Positions 11,390 to 20,572 of a stretch of 64,000 nucleotides of DNA are shown piece after piece. Where the stretch lies: positions 2,762,001-2,826,000 of the forward strand of contig NZ_CP029185.2 in NCBI RefSeq assembly GCF_003096015.2. The letters are read 5' to 3'. The number at the start of each line of letters is the position of its first letter. The stretch's first letter is position 1. Source of the DNA: Limnobaculum parvum (lineage in GTDB: Bacteria; Pseudomonadota; Gammaproteobacteria; Enterobacterales; Enterobacteriaceae). A program made the position numbers and the translations under genes. The notes under the pieces were generated by a model. It was not told the DNA's origin, made no database searches, and saw nothing but the letters and a program-made list of their open reading frames with translations.

Positions 11390-11896
11390 CTAGCGCCTAC
11401 CCGGCAACATAGCGGCAATCAAATTGCGCTTCAGCCAAATTGAAAGAGTAACTATCGCCAAAATATGTAAACAAACTAAAAGAGTCACTAAATTTACTAA
11501 CCAATAATGCCATTCATCTACCGGCCAACGATCCATTAAAGCCGTATCCTGAGCCCAGCCGGTTAAAGCTACTAGCGGTAGTAGTAGCCAAAATAACCAA
11601 ATACTAATGGCACCAATAGGATTATGCCCCAGAGAACGATGTGCCGAACGCTGACGCACCTCTTCCAGATGCTGACGTATCGCCGAACAGGTTGGAATAA
11701 TAGCCGAAAGACGGGCTGGCCCTTTTGCCCCCGTCATTCCCCATATTAGACGCACAATCACCAGCGTAGCAATGGTCAACCCCACGATTTGATGCAGGGT
11801 TTTACCTGGCTCAGTAATATGCAGTCGGTTAATCAGAAACCCCAACGCAACGCACCAGTGCGTCGTTCTGACCACCCAATCCCAACGCTGAATCAT
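11390..11896 (-). CDS. Cytochrome b561-family membrane protein
   Basis: Small integral-membrane b-type cytochrome, probably a quinol-linked electron carrier. The 168 residues contain four hydrophobic segments (about 10-25, 37-54, 98-115 and 130-152). Possible heme-ligand histidines are His13, His26 and His35, with others in the last two segments (WHYWLV, CLHILAIV). The ATG follows directly after the TAA of the cytochrome b562 gene, so the soluble and membrane cytochromes are co-expressed and may exchange electrons. That partnership is inferred from adjacency. Confidence 0.8.
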   Translation of the reverse strand: MIQRWDWVVRTTHWCVALGFLINRLHITEPGKTLHQIVGLTIATLVIVRLIWGMTGAKGPARLSAIIPTCSAIRQHLEEVRQRSAHRSLGHNPIGAISIWLFWLLLPLVALTGWAQDTALMDRWPVDEWHYWLVNLVTLLVCLHILAIVTLSIWLKRNLIAAMLPGRR

Positions 11897-12283
11897 TTAT
11901 TTATACTTCTTGTGATACTGGTCGCGAGTCTGTTTAAACTGTTCTGCGGCCTGCTTGGCCTGATCAAACTTGCCGGAATCGGCTAATGCTGTAGCACCAT
12001 CAATCTCGCCGATCAATGTATCCAAACCATGACGGAAATCTTTCATGCTAGCGCTATCTTTTCCCTGTCCTTCCAACTTGTCGGGAGTACCCTGCTGTGC
12101 TTTTTGCGCGGCCTGCTTCATGGCAGACAAACCTTGCTTAAACTCATCGGGTGAATCCGTGTTCAATACCGTACGGTAATTTTTAGCAATCAACTTCATT
12201 TGATCTTCAACTTCACTCGCCTGCGTGATAGCACTGGTTGCCAGTGCCGTCAGACCAACCGCCGCAACTAACCATTTATTCAT
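11897..12283 (-). CDS. cybC: Cytochrome b562, periplasmic
   Basis: Soluble four-helix-bundle cytochrome of the periplasm. The start at 12283 (MNKWLVAAVGL) leaves an AGGGGG site upstream, whereas the longer frame to 12301 would bury that site. A Sec signal peptide of about 22 residues precedes the mature start SEVEDQM. That Met and the His of the C-terminal QYHKKYK match the Met7/His102 heme ligands of E. coli b562. MKDFRHG is also conserved. First gene of a two-gene operon with the b561-type membrane cytochrome. Confidence 0.92.
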   Translation of the reverse strand: MNKWLVAAVGLTALATSAITQASEVEDQMKLIAKNYRTVLNTDSPDEFKQGLSAMKQAAQKAQQGTPDKLEGQGKDSASMKDFRHGLDTLIGEIDGATALADSGKFDQAKQAAEQFKQTRDQYHKKYK

Positions 12284-12453
12284 ACATCCCCCTAATAACA
12301 CTAAGAAAGTTCACTCAATGACACAACTTTAGTAAGTGTAGTTGCTGTAAAGAAAAAGAGGTAACTGGAAAGCGAAGAATCTGTTAATCCCTAACTTAAG
12401 TTTCTTAGCCTACCTTCCTCGAACATTTTTTCAGTCAAAATGCAAAACAACCG

Positions 12454-12482
12454 TTGACAACAACTCCGCAATCCAGTATCAA
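12454..12482 (+). promoter_or_regulatory. leu operon promoter
   Basis: -35 TTGACA (12454-12459), a 17-base spacer, -10 TATCAA (12477-12482). It lies 40 bases before the leader peptide start. Confidence 0.8.
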
Positions 12483-12521
12483 TTAATCCTACTTAATTTT
12501 TTATAAAGAGTACTGGATCGC

Positions 12522-12599
12522 ATGTTTACTTCTATTCGTTTTCTCAGCCTCCTCCTCCTCGCATCTTGTTGCGCGGCTGGCTTGTGGAAGACGAACTGA
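12522..12599 (+). CDS. leuL: LeuL, leu operon leader peptide
   Basis: 25-codon peptide beginning MFTSIRFLSLLLL, with four consecutive CTC leucine codons and further Leu codons nearby. It lies between the leu promoter and an intrinsic terminator. This is the classical attenuation arrangement: ribosome stalling at the Leu codons when charged tRNA-Leu is scarce prevents terminator formation. An AAAGAG-type site precedes the ATG. Confidence 0.9.
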   Translation: MFTSIRFLSLLLLASCCAAGLWKTN

Positions 12600-12623
12600 T
12601 TCGATTCAGAAAAGACACAAGAA

Positions 12624-12652
12624 ACCCGCGCTACCTGCGCGGGTTTTTTTTT
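12624..12652 (+). terminator. leu operon attenuator
   Basis: 8-bp G+C-rich arms ACCCGCGC / GCGCGGGT, a 5-base loop and a run of nine T. It lies 25 bases after the leader stop and 56 bases before leuA. Confidence 0.93.
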
Positions 12653-12707
12653 GCCTCGTAGGAAGTTTTAACCCGATTAAACGACTTAAAAACAGAAGGT
12701 ACAGAAT

Positions 12708-14261
12708 ATGAGCCAACAAGTAATTATCTTTGATACCACCCTGCGAGACGGCGAACAGGCTTTACAAGCAAGCCTGAACGTAAAAGAGAAAATGCAAATA
12801 GCCTTGGCGTTAGAGCGTATGGGCGTTGACGTGATGGAAGTTGGCTTTCCGGTTTCTTCTCCCGGTGATTTTGAGTCGGTACAAAGCATTGCTCGGCAGA
12901 TCAAAAATAGCCGAGTGTGCGCCTTGGCACGTTGCGTCGATAAAGACATCGACGTCGCTGCCGAAGCGTTGCGCGTAGCCGAAGCCTTCCGTATTCACGT
13001 TTTTTTAGCCACCTCCACCTTGCATATCGAATCCAAACTGAAGCGCTCTTTTGAAGATGTCATGGAAATGGCAATTCGTTCAGTTAAAAGAGCTCGCAAC
13101 TATACAGACGACGTTGAATTCTCCTGCGAAGACGCTGGCCGTACCCCCATAGATAACCTGTGTCGCATCGTTGAAGCCGCTATTACTGCAGGTGCCACCA
13201 CCATTAATATTCCAGACACGGTGGGTTATACGGTACCGCGCCAGTTTGGCAATATCATCGAAACGTTGTATCAGCGCGTACCTAATATTGATAAAGCGAT
13301 TTTGTCCGTCCATTGCCACGATGATTTAGGTATGTCTGTGGCAAACTCCATAACTGCTGTTCAGGCTGGAGCCCGTCAGGTTGAAGGTACCATCAATGGT
13401 ATTGGTGAACGAGCCGGTAACTGTGCACTGGAAGAAGTCATTATGGCGCTTAAAGTTCGTCAGGACATTATTAACGTACATACCAACATCAATCATCAGG
13501 AAATTTACCGCACCAGCCAGTTAGTTAGCCAGTTGTGTAATATGCCTGTTCCGGCTAACAAGGCGGTGGTTGGTTCCAATGCTTATGCTCACTCTTCCGG
13601 TATCCATCAGGATGGCGTGCTGAAAAACCGGGAAACCTATGAAATCATGACGCCCGAATCCATCGGTTTCAGCCAAGTGCAATTGAACTTGACCTCCCGT
13701 TCTGGCCGCGCAGCCGTGAAGCACCGTATGGAAGCGATGGGCTATAACGAAACGGATTACTCTCTGGACGATTTGTACGCCGCCTTCCTGAAACTGGCAG
13801 ACAAAAAAGGCCAAATATTTGATTACGATTTAGAAGCGCTGGTATTCATTCGTAAACAACAGGAAGAGCAGGAGCACTTCGCGCTGGATTACTTCAGTGT
13901 ACAGTCTGGTACCAATTTGATGGCAACCGCCTCTGTCCGTCTGGCCTGCGGTAGTGAAATCAAGTCTGAAGCAGCAACAGGTAACGGCCCAGTAGATGCC
14001 GTCTATCAGGCGATTAATCGCATTGCTGACTATCCTATTACCATTGTGAAATATCAATTAACGGCGAAAGGCCAAGGAAAAGATGCTTTAGGTCAGGTAG
14101 ATATTGTTGCTGAATATGAAGGTCGTCGTTTCCACGGTGTTGGGCTGGCAACGGATATCGTTGAATCTTCTGCTCAAGCGCTGGTTCACGTACTGAATCA
14201 TCTCTGGCGCGCTAAACAGGTGGTAGTGCAAAAACAACGCCTGATACAAACTACCGAGTAA
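12708..14261 (+). CDS. leuA: LeuA, 2-isopropylmalate synthase
   Basis: Condenses acetyl-CoA with 2-ketoisovalerate, the committed step of leucine synthesis, and is feedback-inhibited by leucine. The 517 residues begin [19 protein letters not shown], the HMGL-family catalytic and metal motif. The second metal region is the [13 protein letters not shown] motif, and [17 protein letters not shown] follows. The last roughly 130 residues are the LeuA dimer regulatory domain. First structural gene of leuABCD. Confidence 0.98.
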   Translation: MSQQVIIFDTTLRDGEQALQASLNVKEKMQIALALERMGVDVMEVGFPVSSPGDFESVQSIARQIKNSRVCALARCVDKDIDVAAEALRVAEAFRIHVFLATSTLHIESKLKRSFEDVMEMAIRSVKRARNYTDDVEFSCEDAGRTPIDNLCRIVEAAITAGATTINIPDTVGYTVPRQFGNIIETLYQRVPNIDKAILSVHCHDDLGMSVANSITAVQAGARQVEGTINGIGERAGNCALEEVIMALKVRQDIINVHTNINHQEIYRTSQLVSQLCNMPVPANKAVVGSNAYAHSSGIHQDGVLKNRETYEIMTPESIGFSQVQLNLTSRSGRAAVKHRMEAMGYNETDYSLDDLYAAFLKLADKKGQIFDYDLEALVFIRKQQEEQEHFALDYFSVQSGTNLMATASVRLACGSEIKSEAATGNGPVDAVYQAINRIADYPITIVKYQLTAKGQGKDALGQVDIVAEYEGRRFHGVGLATDIVESSAQALVHVLNHLWRAKQVVVQKQRLIQTTE

Positions 14262-15410
<1,149 letters not shown>

Positions 15411-15411
15411 A

Positions 15412-16812
15412 ATGGCTAAGACACTGTATCAAAAATTATACGACGCCCACGTAGTGTACGAAGCGCCGAACGAGACACCATTATTGTATATCGATCGCCA
15501 TCTGGTGCATGAAGTCACATCACCACAGGCTTTCGATGGTTTACGCGCAATGAAACGTCCGGTACGTCAACCGGAAAAAACCTTTGCCACTATGGATCAT
15601 AATGTATCCACTCAAACTAAAGACATTAACGCTTGCGGTGAGATGGCCCGTATTCAAATGCAGGAACTGATTAAGAACTGCAAAGAGTTCAAGATTTCCT
15701 TATACGATTTGAATCACCCTTATCAGGGCATCGTTCATGTTATCGGACCTGAGCAAGGCATAACTCTACCAGGCATGACCATTGTGTGTGGTGATTCCCA
15801 TACCGCTACCCACGGTGCTTTTGGATCTCTGGCTTTTGGTATTGGTACTTCTGAAGTTGAGCACGTTTTAGCCACACAAACCCTAAAACAGGCGCGTGCT
15901 AAAACGATGAAAATTGAAGTTCAGGGCGATACCGCTGAAGGTATTACCGCTAAAGACATCGTACTGGCTATTATCGGTAAAATTGGCCATGCCGGTGGTA
16001 CTGGCTATGTGGTGGAATTCTGTGGTAGAGCCATTGAAGCGCTATCGATGGAAGGCCGCATGACATTATGTAATATGGCGATTGAGATGGGCGCTAAAGC
16101 AGGTTTAGTCGCTCCCGATAACACCACCTTTGACTATGTAAAAGGCCGTCAATTTGCGCCGAAAGCAGAACAATGGGATGCCGCTGTCGCTTACTGGCGT
16201 ACGCTGAAATCTGATGATGGTGCTCAATTTGATGCCGTTATCAGCCTGAATGCAGCGGATATCGCTCCACAGGTCACTTGGGGAACTAACCCAGGTCAGG
16301 TAATGGCTATCGACCAAGCCATTCCTGACCCCGCTTCTTTCAGCGATCCGGTTGAACGTACATCGGCAGAAAAAGCGCTGGCCTATATGGATTTGAAAGC
16401 CGGAACTAAGCTGACCGATGTAGCTATTGATAAGGTGTTTATCGGTTCATGTACTAACTCACGTATCGAAGATCTGCGCGCGGCTGCGGCTGTTGCTAAA
16501 GGCCACAAAGTCGCCTCAGGGGTGGTGGCGATGGTAGTTCCCGGTTCTGGCCCGGTTAAAGTTCAGGCCGAAGCTGAAGGTCTGGATAAGATCTTTATTG
16601 AAGCGGGTTTTGAATGGCGTTTGCCCGGTTGCTCTATGTGTTTAGCGATGAACAATGACCGGCTAGATCCCGGGGAGCGCTGCGCTTCAACCAGTAACCG
16701 TAATTTTGAAGGTCGTCAGGGCCGGGGTGGACGTACTCACTTGGTGAGTCCGGCAATGGCAGCAGCAGCAGCCATTGCTGGTCACTTTTCCGACATCCGC
16801 AAGCTGAGTTAA
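15412..16812 (+). CDS. leuC: LeuC, isopropylmalate isomerase large subunit
   Basis: Iron-sulfur subunit of the isomerase that converts 2- to 3-isopropylmalate. The start at 15412 ([18 protein letters not shown]) gives 466 residues, the E. coli length, one base after the leuB stop. The three [4Fe-4S] ligand cysteines are in FIGSCTNSR and [23 protein letters not shown] is the substrate-binding motif. Confidence 0.98.
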   Translation: MAKTLYQKLYDAHVVYEAPNETPLLYIDRHLVHEVTSPQAFDGLRAMKRPVRQPEKTFATMDHNVSTQTKDINACGEMARIQMQELIKNCKEFKISLYDLNHPYQGIVHVIGPEQGITLPGMTIVCGDSHTATHGAFGSLAFGIGTSEVEHVLATQTLKQARAKTMKIEVQGDTAEGITAKDIVLAIIGKIGHAGGTGYVVEFCGRAIEALSMEGRMTLCNMAIEMGAKAGLVAPDNTTFDYVKGRQFAPKAEQWDAAVAYWRTLKSDDGAQFDAVISLNAADIAPQVTWGTNPGQVMAIDQAIPDPASFSDPVERTSAEKALAYMDLKAGTKLTDVAIDKVFIGSCTNSRIEDLRAAAAVAKGHKVASGVVAMVVPGSGPVKVQAEAEGLDKIFIEAGFEWRLPGCSMCLAMNNDRLDPGERCASTSNRNFEGRQGRGGRTHLVSPAMAAAAAIAGHFSDIRKLS

Positions 16813-16824
16813 GGAAACTACAAC

Positions 16825-17427
16825 ATGACTAAATTTACTCAACATACTGGCATTGTCGTTCCATTAGATGCAGCAAATGTCGATACTGATGCCATTATTC
16901 CCAAGCAATTTTTGCAAAAAGTAACCCGTACTGGTTTTGGTCAGCATCTGTTTAACGACTGGCGCTTTCTAGACGATGCGGGTCAGAAACCAAACCCTGA
17001 TTTTGTTTTAAATAAGCCACGCTATAAAGGCGCTTCAATTCTGCTGACCCGAGAGAACTTTGGCTGTGGTTCCTCACGGGAGCATGCCCCTTGGGCCCTG
17101 ACAGATTACGGATTTAAGGTCGTTATCGCGCCTAGCTTTGCTGATATTTTTTACGGTAACTCATTTAATAACCAACTGTTGCCAGTCATTTTAACTGAGG
17201 CAGAAGTTGATGAATTATTCAAACTGGTTGCTCATCAGGAAGGCGTGACATTTACCGTTGATCTGGAAAACCAGCAAGTGGTTGCCGGTGGTAAACACTA
17301 TGCCTTTAACATCGACCCTTTCCGTAAGCATTGCATGATTAACAGGCTGGATAGTATCGGTCTGACACTACAGCATGATGATGCAATTAGCGCCTATGAA
17401 GCTAAACAACCTGCCTTTCTGCGCTAG
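16825..17427 (+). CDS. leuD: LeuD, isopropylmalate isomerase small subunit
   Basis: Small swivelling subunit that completes the LeuCD active site. The 200 residues begin [20 protein letters not shown] and include [15 protein letters not shown], the conserved aconitase-swivel motif. An AAGGAAAC site precedes the ATG, 12 bases after leuC. Last gene of the leu operon, followed by a hairpin. Confidence 0.98.
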   Translation: MTKFTQHTGIVVPLDAANVDTDAIIPKQFLQKVTRTGFGQHLFNDWRFLDDAGQKPNPDFVLNKPRYKGASILLTRENFGCGSSREHAPWALTDYGFKVVIAPSFADIFYGNSFNNQLLPVILTEAEVDELFKLVAHQEGVTFTVDLENQQVVAGGKHYAFNIDPFRKHCMINRLDSIGLTLQHDDAISAYEAKQPAFLR

Positions 17428-17456
17428 AAGATAGGATTAACCAAACACTAGTCAAA

Positions 17457-17490
17457 CACAAAGGGGCCAGCATATGCAGGCCCCTTTGTG
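17457..17490 (+). terminator. Hairpin after leuD
   Basis: Perfect 12-bp arms CACAAAGGGGCC / GGCCCCTTTGTG around a 10-base loop, 30 bases after the leuD stop. The T-tract is only the T's inside the arm, so it may be a weak terminator or mRNA 3' end. Confidence 0.7.
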
Positions 17491-17797
17491 ATAATTCATA
17501 CCCAAAAAGAGAACCCATCCAACAACGTTAATCACAAGTGACCTCTAATGCTGGAAAAACGCCTAACCTTTTCGGATATCTTATTATTTATCTGTTTCCA
17601 TTTAAATTAAAACCAATTAACGCACATTAAAGTTATTGTACTAATTATTAAAATTTATAATTTAAAAACCGGATAAACAGTCATTATCACATGTCAATTA
17701 TTTTTATATTAAAAGAACTCTAATCAGAGTGAAAATTAATAAAGGCAATACACATTTCACTAATAATTTATACTATCGTTATTAACCACTCAAAAAA
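17491..17797. other. AT-rich gene-free stretch after the leu operon
   Basis: Very A+T-rich, about 300 bases. The only reading frames are around 20 codons with no ribosome-binding site. I see no immunity-type gene here for the neighbouring microcin-like peptide. Confidence 0.5.
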
Positions 17798-17820
17798 AAC
17801 AGAGAGCAAAGCTCTCTGTT
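17798..17820 (-). terminator. Terminator of the microcin-like gene
   Basis: 10-bp arms AACAGAGAGC / GCTCTCTGTT with loop AAA, followed on the minus strand by TTTTTTGAG. It lies 30 bases after the stop codon. Confidence 0.88.
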
Positions 17821-17849
17821 TTAATATGCTTTACAACCTAACGGTCAGA

Positions 17850-18161
17850 TCACTTATAGCTAGTGAAAGCGTCGCGATATTCTTTAGCGATAGATTTAAT
17901 TTCAGTTTTACCTAAAGCGAATCCACCAACAGCGCCATAAATACCACCAACAACGCTAGCTACCGCTGCCCCAACAGCTGAACCAATCAGGCCAAAACCC
18001 AGAATGCCGCCACCCGCTTCGCCAGCAACTTTAGTACCTAAACCTAGGCCCGTTGAAAAACCATCGCCAAGGCCAACTAAAGCGCCTTCTATAGCATCAC
18101 TAAAGTTTGCAGCCCAAGCACCACTCACTTGCTCAATTTCACTATTTTGTAATTCACGCAT
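17850..18161 (-). CDS. Class II microcin/bacteriocin-like precursor peptide
   Basis: 103-residue protein. Its first 15 residues, MRELQNSEIEQVSGA, look like the double-glycine-type leader of microcin V and microcin L (the latter also has GA rather than GG). The predicted mature part of 88 residues starts WAANF and is rich in Gly and Ala, with a long hydrophobic stretch holding many GxxxG pairs. A charged tail ends in YRDAFTSYK. No Cys, and no siderophore-type Ser-rich C-terminus. An AGGGA site precedes the ATG. No peptidase-ABC exporter, immunity protein or maturation gene is nearby, so export would need a system elsewhere. Antibacterial activity is inferred from the leader only; a quorum or adhesion peptide is possible. 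Confidence 0.72.
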   Translation of the reverse strand: MRELQNSEIEQVSGAWAANFSDAIEGALVGLGDGFSTGLGLGTKVAGEAGGGILGFGLIGSAVGAAVASVVGGIYGAVGGFALGKTEIKSIAKEYRDAFTSYK

Positions 18162-18187
18162 GATAATTCCCTTTTATGGATATATTA

Positions 18188-18206
18188 ATCAATAAAAAAT
18201 ATTGAT
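18188..18206. repeat. Small inverted repeat in the microcin gene leader
   Basis: Arms ATCAATA / TATTGAT with an AAAAA loop, 27-45 bases upstream of the microcin-like ATG. A/T-only stem; weak on its own. Confidence 0.4.
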
Positions 18207-18216
18207 AGAAAAAAAA

Positions 18217-18234
18217 GCCTTAAATATTTAAGGC
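18217..18234 (-). terminator. Terminator-like palindrome upstream of the microcin-like gene
   Basis: An 18-base perfect palindrome with arms GCCTTAAAT / ATTTAAGGC, followed on the minus strand by a run of eight T. It points into the microcin-like gene, whose ATG is 55 bases further on. It could be a 5'-leader attenuator or the late terminator of the upstream DJ-1/PfpI gene (about 300 bases away). Confidence 0.6.
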
Positions 18235-18536
18235 GAGTTTATTTTTATCACAAATAATTTTTTTATTTCTATTGATTTAAACCAATTTTACATCCTAAAT
18301 AAGGCTGAATAATTAAAAAATTAAATAAAATGAGTAAACACTTAGCATCCTACCGATAGATAAGATCGCCATAAGGAGATGTCTTAATATCGACTTATTT
18401 TCATAGAAATAAAAAGACCACTTCAACGATAAAGCAAAATATATTAATGACTATTGTTGATAAATATCTTTTTTATAAATGGCGATTAAAAACAATAGTG
18501 AGTCGCACCAAGAGGCGCATCTCGCTATTTTCTTTC
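18235..18536. other. AT-rich stretch between microcin-like and DJ-1/PfpI genes
   Basis: No supported gene. The minus strand has reading frames of 15-19 codons (for example a hydrophobic one starting MAILSIGRML) without a ribosome-binding site. The promoter of the microcin-like gene is expected here, but I could not fix it. Confidence 0.45.
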
Positions 18537-19214
18537 TCACTTCCGTACTTTTTTGGCGACTTTCTCAGACACCGCCTGCCGCTGTTGCTGAAATACTTGA
18601 GTCGTTGTACGAATTCTATCAACCAACTCTATTTCTGCGCTAGCAGGTGACCCGCCAACAAAGGGTGGTGCAGGATCATACTCCATTCTGAGTTGCACCA
18701 TTTTTGCTTCTTCCGGTCCCCTTATTTTGCCCAATAACGTCAGGGCAAAATCAATACCAGAAGTCACACCGGCTCCCGTTACTCGATTACCATCAACCAC
18801 CACTCGCTGATTCACCGGCTCAACGTCAAAATAGGCCAGTTGCTCAAGCGAAAGCCAGTGGCTGGTTGCACGATAGCCGCTCAATAATCCAGCCGCCGCC
18901 AAAACTAAAGAGCCAGTACACACCGAAGTAACATACTGAGCGCCTTCTGCCTGTTGGCGTAAAAAAGTAAGTATTTGCTGATCTTCCATTAACGCCAACT
19001 GGCCTGGACCACCAGGAACAAAAAGAATATCGGCTTGAGGAGATTGTTGTAAAGTGACCGTTGGCAAGATTGTCAGGCCGTGCGTATCCCTAACTGGCTC
19101 AAGGGTTTTCCACACCAGATGGACATTAAATTGCTTAACGCTGGAAAACACCTCAAATGGCCCCGTTAGATCTAATTGCGTCATATTAGGGTACAACAAC
19201 ATAACAACATTCAT
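18537..19214 (-). CDS. DJ-1/PfpI family protein, isonitrile hydratase-like
   Basis: 225-residue glutamine-amidotransferase-like fold protein. It opens MNVVMLLYPNMTQLDLTGPFEV and has the nucleophile elbow YVTSVCTGSLVLAAAGLL with Cys99, then ATSHWLSLE and GAGVTSGIDFAL. From memory the closest characterised relative is Pseudomonas putida InhA, which hydrates isonitriles to N-formamides. Asp15 and Cys99 correspond to its catalytic pair. A ThiJ/PfpI regulator or protease-like role cannot be excluded. It stands alone on the minus strand, divergent from the thiamine uptake operon. Confidence 0.8.
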   Translation of the reverse strand: MNVVMLLYPNMTQLDLTGPFEVFSSVKQFNVHLVWKTLEPVRDTHGLTILPTVTLQQSPQADILFVPGGPGQLALMEDQQILTFLRQQAEGAQYVTSVCTGSLVLAAAGLLSGYRATSHWLSLEQLAYFDVEPVNQRVVVDGNRVTGAGVTSGIDFALTLLGKIRGPEEAKMVQLRMEYDPAPPFVGGSPASAEIELVDRIRTTTQVFQQQRQAVSEKVAKKVRK

Positions 19215-19369
19215 TTATGACTCCGAAATCATTAAACAAACGGACACTCGTTTTGTTTCGTCTCACTATACGCTATCCACGTAAAACCACCGATAATGAA
19301 ATAAGTTAGTATTCACTCCTGATAATAATCCCCTTCCCCACGGACAAAACAGACTCTACAATGTGTCCT

Positions 19370-19476
19370 TCTCAACGGGGTGCGACATAAAGCTGAGAAT
19401 GTGTTTAACGTGTGAAATCACACCAGACCATACCCGTAGAACCTGATCCGGTTAATCCCGGCGGAGGGATTTGAGA
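19370..19476 (+). ncRNA. TPP riboswitch (THI element)
   Basis: Carries the conserved thi-box blocks in order: GGGGTGC, GCTGAGA, ACCCGTAGAACCTGATC and GGTTAATCCCGGCGGAGGGA. The usual TAATACCGG reads TAATCCCGG here. It lies about 90 bases upstream of thiB, so thiamine pyrophosphate should repress the thiBPQ uptake operon. A possible -10 TACAAT is at 19357-19362. The stretch from 19215 to the aptamer holds no gene. Confidence 0.95.
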
Positions 19477-19564
19477 GTGTGTTCAGTTTCTTCCTATGCC
19501 TACTGAATAGCTTAACCAACTCAAAGACCTTTGTTTCCGACTGAACTATTTAGGGGAGTGCAAA

Positions 19565-20572
19565 GTGTTTAAAAAACTCATCACCGCAATCGGGTTTCTT
19601 GCCGTTTGCCCGTTTCTGGCCAATGGGGCAGAAAACCGTCCAACGTTAACCGTCTATACCTATGACTCTTTTGCTTCTGACTGGGGCCCCGGTCCGAAGA
19701 TCAAGAAAGTCTTTGAAGCACAGTGCCAATGCGAATTGAAACTGGTTCCGCTAGCTGATGGCGTTTCATTGCTTAATCGTTTAAAGATGGAAGGTAAAAA
19801 AAGTACCGCAGACATGGTATTGGGATTAGATAATAATTTGCTGGTTGCTGCGAAACAATCCGGCCTGTTTGTCCCACACAAGCTGGATGTAAATGCCCAC
19901 TCACTGACGCTACCCGGCGGCTGGCAAGACGATACCTTTATCCCGTATGACTATGGCTACTTTGCCTTTGTCTACAATACGGAAAAATTAAAGACACCAC
20001 CCAAAAGCCTGAATGAGCTGATTGAAAGCCCGGAACAGTGGCGAATTATCTATCAGGATCCACGCACCAGCACCCCAGGACTCGGTTTACTGTTGTGGAT
20101 GCAAAAAGTGTACGGCGATAAAGCGCCACAGGCCTGGCAAAAGCTGGCGAAGAAAACAGTCACTGTAACCAAAGGTTGGAGTGACGCTTACGGCCTGTTT
20201 CTTAAAGGTGAGGCCGATTTAGTCCTCAGCTATACCACCTCTCCGGCCTACCACATCATAGAAGAGAAAGATAATCGCTATGTCGCGGCTAACTTCAGTG
20301 AAGGTCACTATATGCAGGTTGAAGTTGCAGGTCTGCTGGCTAATAGCAAACAGCCCGAGTTAGCAGCTAAGTTTATGGCTTTTATGATGACGCCGGCATT
20401 CCAACAGGAAATCCCAACCACCAACTGGATGTATCCGGTTATTGATATTCCACTCCCAGAAGCCTTCACTCAAACAGCAAAACCTTCAGCAACACTGGAA
20501 TTTAGCCCTGAAGAGGTAGCACAACACCGTAGTTCATGGATTCAGGCATGGCAAAACGCCGTCAGCCATTAA
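19565..20572 (+). CDS. thiB: ThiB, thiamine-binding periplasmic protein
   Basis: Periplasmic receptor of the thiamine/TPP ABC importer. It starts with GTG after GGGGAG and encodes 335 residues: a signal peptide of about 21 (MFKKLITAIGFLAVCPFLANG), then a family 1 solute-binding fold. Highly conserved stretches include LTVYTYDSFASDWGPGP, WRIIYQDPRTSTPGLGLL and TTNWMYPV. First gene of thiBPQ behind the TPP riboswitch; its end overlaps thiP by 25 bases. Confidence 0.96.
   Translation: MFKKLITAIGFLAVCPFLANGAENRPTLTVYTYDSFASDWGPGPKIKKVFEAQCQCELKLVPLADGVSLLNRLKMEGKKSTADMVLGLDNNLLVAAKQSGLFVPHKLDVNAHSLTLPGGWQDDTFIPYDYGYFAFVYNTEKLKTPPKSLNELIESPEQWRIIYQDPRTSTPGLGLLLWMQKVYGDKAPQAWQKLAKKTVTVTKGWSDAYGLFLKGEADLVLSYTTSPAYHIIEEKDNRYVAANFSEGHYMQVEVAGLLANSKQPELAAKFMAFMMTPAFQQEIPTTNWMYPVIDIPLPEAFTQTAKPSATLEFSPEEVAQHRSSWIQAWQNAVSH

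Noticed and set aside
17548..17610. 20-codon frame MLEKRLTFSDILLF... after the leu operon
   Set aside because: No ribosome-binding site and too short to support; likely chance in A+T-rich DNA.
18447..18650. 67-codon plus-strand frame near the microcin-like gene, considered as an immunity protein
   Set aside because: It has no ribosome-binding site, overlaps the 3' end of the DJ-1/PfpI gene for over 100 bases, and shows no membrane segments typical of immunity proteins.
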